A stretch of 64,000 nucleotides of DNA from Rhodopseudomonas sp. P2A-2r (lineage in GTDB: Bacteria > Pseudomonadota > Alphaproteobacteria > Rhizobiales > Xanthobacteraceae). The notes below the pieces were generated by a model that saw only the letters and a program-made list of their open reading frames with translations, searched no databases and had not been told where the DNA came from. The position numbers were made by a program, and so were the translations under genes. Of the stretch, positions 63,339-64,000 are shown one piece after another. Within the stretch, counting starts at the first letter, position 1. Every line of letters begins with the position of its first letter. The stretch spans positions 3,132,001 through 3,196,000 of the forward strand of contig NZ_CP110389.1 in NCBI RefSeq assembly GCF_026015985.1, in the 5' to 3' direction.

Positions 63339-64000
63339 ATGAACACGATTAAGAGCCTGATTCTGGGCTCGGCCGCGGGCTTGCTCGCGATGGGCGGCGC
63401 ACAGGCCGCTGATCTTCCGATGAAGGCCAAAGCGGTCGAATACGTGAAGATCTGCTCCCTCTACGGCGCGGGCTTCTACTACATCCCGGGCACCGACACC
63501 TGCATCAAGCTCGGCGGCGCGATCCGTCTTGAGACCACGCTGAACGGCCAGGCTTCCGGCAACGGCAACTGGTACGGCGGCGCAAACGGCTCGCAGTCCT
63601 TCAACCAGGATTGGTACGGCACCCGCGCTCGTTTCAACCTGAACGTCGATACCCGCACCGCGACCGAATACGGCGTGCTGCGCACCTACGGCGACATGAA
63701 GGTCGACTTCACCCGCGGCACCTCGTCGATCGCCGGTGGCACCATCGCCGAAGTCGACTACGCCTTCATCCAGTTCGCTGGCTTCACCATGGGTAAGTCG
63801 GTGTCGATGTTCGACCCGCAGTGGGCCCTGTCCAAGCCGACGATCTCGTCGGGCTTCCAGGCTGGCTCCAACAACGCGACCGGCATTTCGCAGTTCGCCT
63901 ACACCGCCTCGTTCGGCAACGGCGTGTCGGCGACGATCTCGCTTGAAGACGCTCAGCCCTACCGCACCGCCGGTGTCGTCAACACTTCGTCGGCATTCGT
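63339..64000 (+). CDS. Porin (Omp2/porin_2 family), 3' end cut by window
   Basis: The first 220 residues are visible and open to the window end. The start MNTIKSLILGSAAGLLAMGGAQAADLP is a signal peptide; the mature part begins MKAKAVEYVKICSLYGAGFYYIPGTDTCIKLGGAIRLE, the two-cysteine N-terminus typical of rhizobial/Brucella Omp2-type porins (Pfam porin_2). Alternating aromatic beta-strands follow (WYGTRARFNLNVDTRTATEYGVLRTYG). It forms a diffusion pore in the outer membrane. A strong ribosome site (TTGGAGG) precedes the ATG, and a long leader region lies upstream, as usual for porins. Confidence 0.93.
   Translation, partial: MNTIKSLILGSAAGLLAMGGAQAADLPMKAKAVEYVKICSLYGAGFYYIPGTDTCIKLGGAIRLETTLNGQASGNGNWYGGANGSQSFNQDWYGTRARFNLNVDTRTATEYGVLRTYGDMKVDFTRGTSSIAGGTIAEVDYAFIQFAGFTMGKSVSMFDPQWALSKPTISSGFQAGSNNATGISQFAYTASFGNGVSATISLEDAQPYRTAGVVNTSSAF

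Overview
This window reads as chromosomal DNA from a Nitrobacteraceae-type alphaproteobacterium (Bradyrhizobium / Rhodopseudomonas / Afipia neighbourhood). I infer this from the high G+C, the DivK-PleD pair, MipZ, EipB, DUF1489 and DUF3572 proteins, a porin_2-type porin, the gatC/gatA/gatB set, and intergenic repeats of types I associate with these genomes. No rRNA operon, prophage, insertion sequence, CRISPR array or plasmid functions were seen. Most of it is ordinary core chromosome; I did not find a large unknown defence or biosynthetic system.

Layout. 1-7 kb: end of a glutathione S-transferase, an unknown membrane protein, DUF1489, panC, the division-site ATPase mipZ, an alpha/beta hydrolase, and a von Willebrand-like protein next to a membrane-anchored J-domain protein. 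7-15 kb: a D-Ala-D-Ala carboxypeptidase with SPOR domain, a phasin, a Tad-like von Willebrand protein, and clpS-clpA. 15-25 kb: two PilZ proteins, a GrdB-like reductase, a lytic transglycosylase, azlCD, a tricarboxylate-type binding protein, trmO, HIT, FemAB-like, glycerophosphodiesterase, RidA and EipB. 25-31 kb: dinB with DUF3572, the divK-pleD cell-cycle operon, rpmG and a flavin monooxygenase. 31-43 kb: Nudix, DUF983, rnr and topA in one leftward run, two divergent HxlR-regulator/oxidoreductase pairs, and dprA. 43-47 kb: plsY, a dihydroorotase-like pyrC and pyrB, with an inserted hydrolase gene bracketed by a second copy of the plsY 3' end. 47-60 kb: acyl-CoA dehydrogenase, CPBP protease, AEC transporter, ruvX, nitronate monooxygenase, gatC-orf-gatA, a PAS/HisKA_2 histidine kinase, a patatin-like lipoprotein and gatB. 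60-64 kb: gene-sparse, with a 34-residue lysine-rich protein, a Sel1-like protein, a YciI protein, tRNA-Ser(GCU) and the start of a porin.

A strong feature of the data is that many otherwise well-conserved genes (mipZ, the J-domain gene, dacF, the Tad-like gene, clpA twice, the FemAB-like gene, DUF3572 twice, dprA, pyrB, the histidine kinase, a 53-residue ORF) are interrupted by single-base indels, mostly one base missing from a G, C or A run. This is best explained by sequencing or assembly error rather than gene decay, so these are annotated as whole genes with the break marked. The short-chain dehydrogenase (in-frame TAG) and the plsY fragment are the only two listed as pseudogenes.

The observations most worth a second look are the plsY-fragment-bracketed hydrolase, the nested operator between hxlR and the broken dehydrogenase, the lysine-rich mini-protein behind a long leader, the dihydroorotase homologue that lacks its metal-binding histidines, the PhaR-like boxes before the phasin, and the motif shared by the two PilZ promoters.
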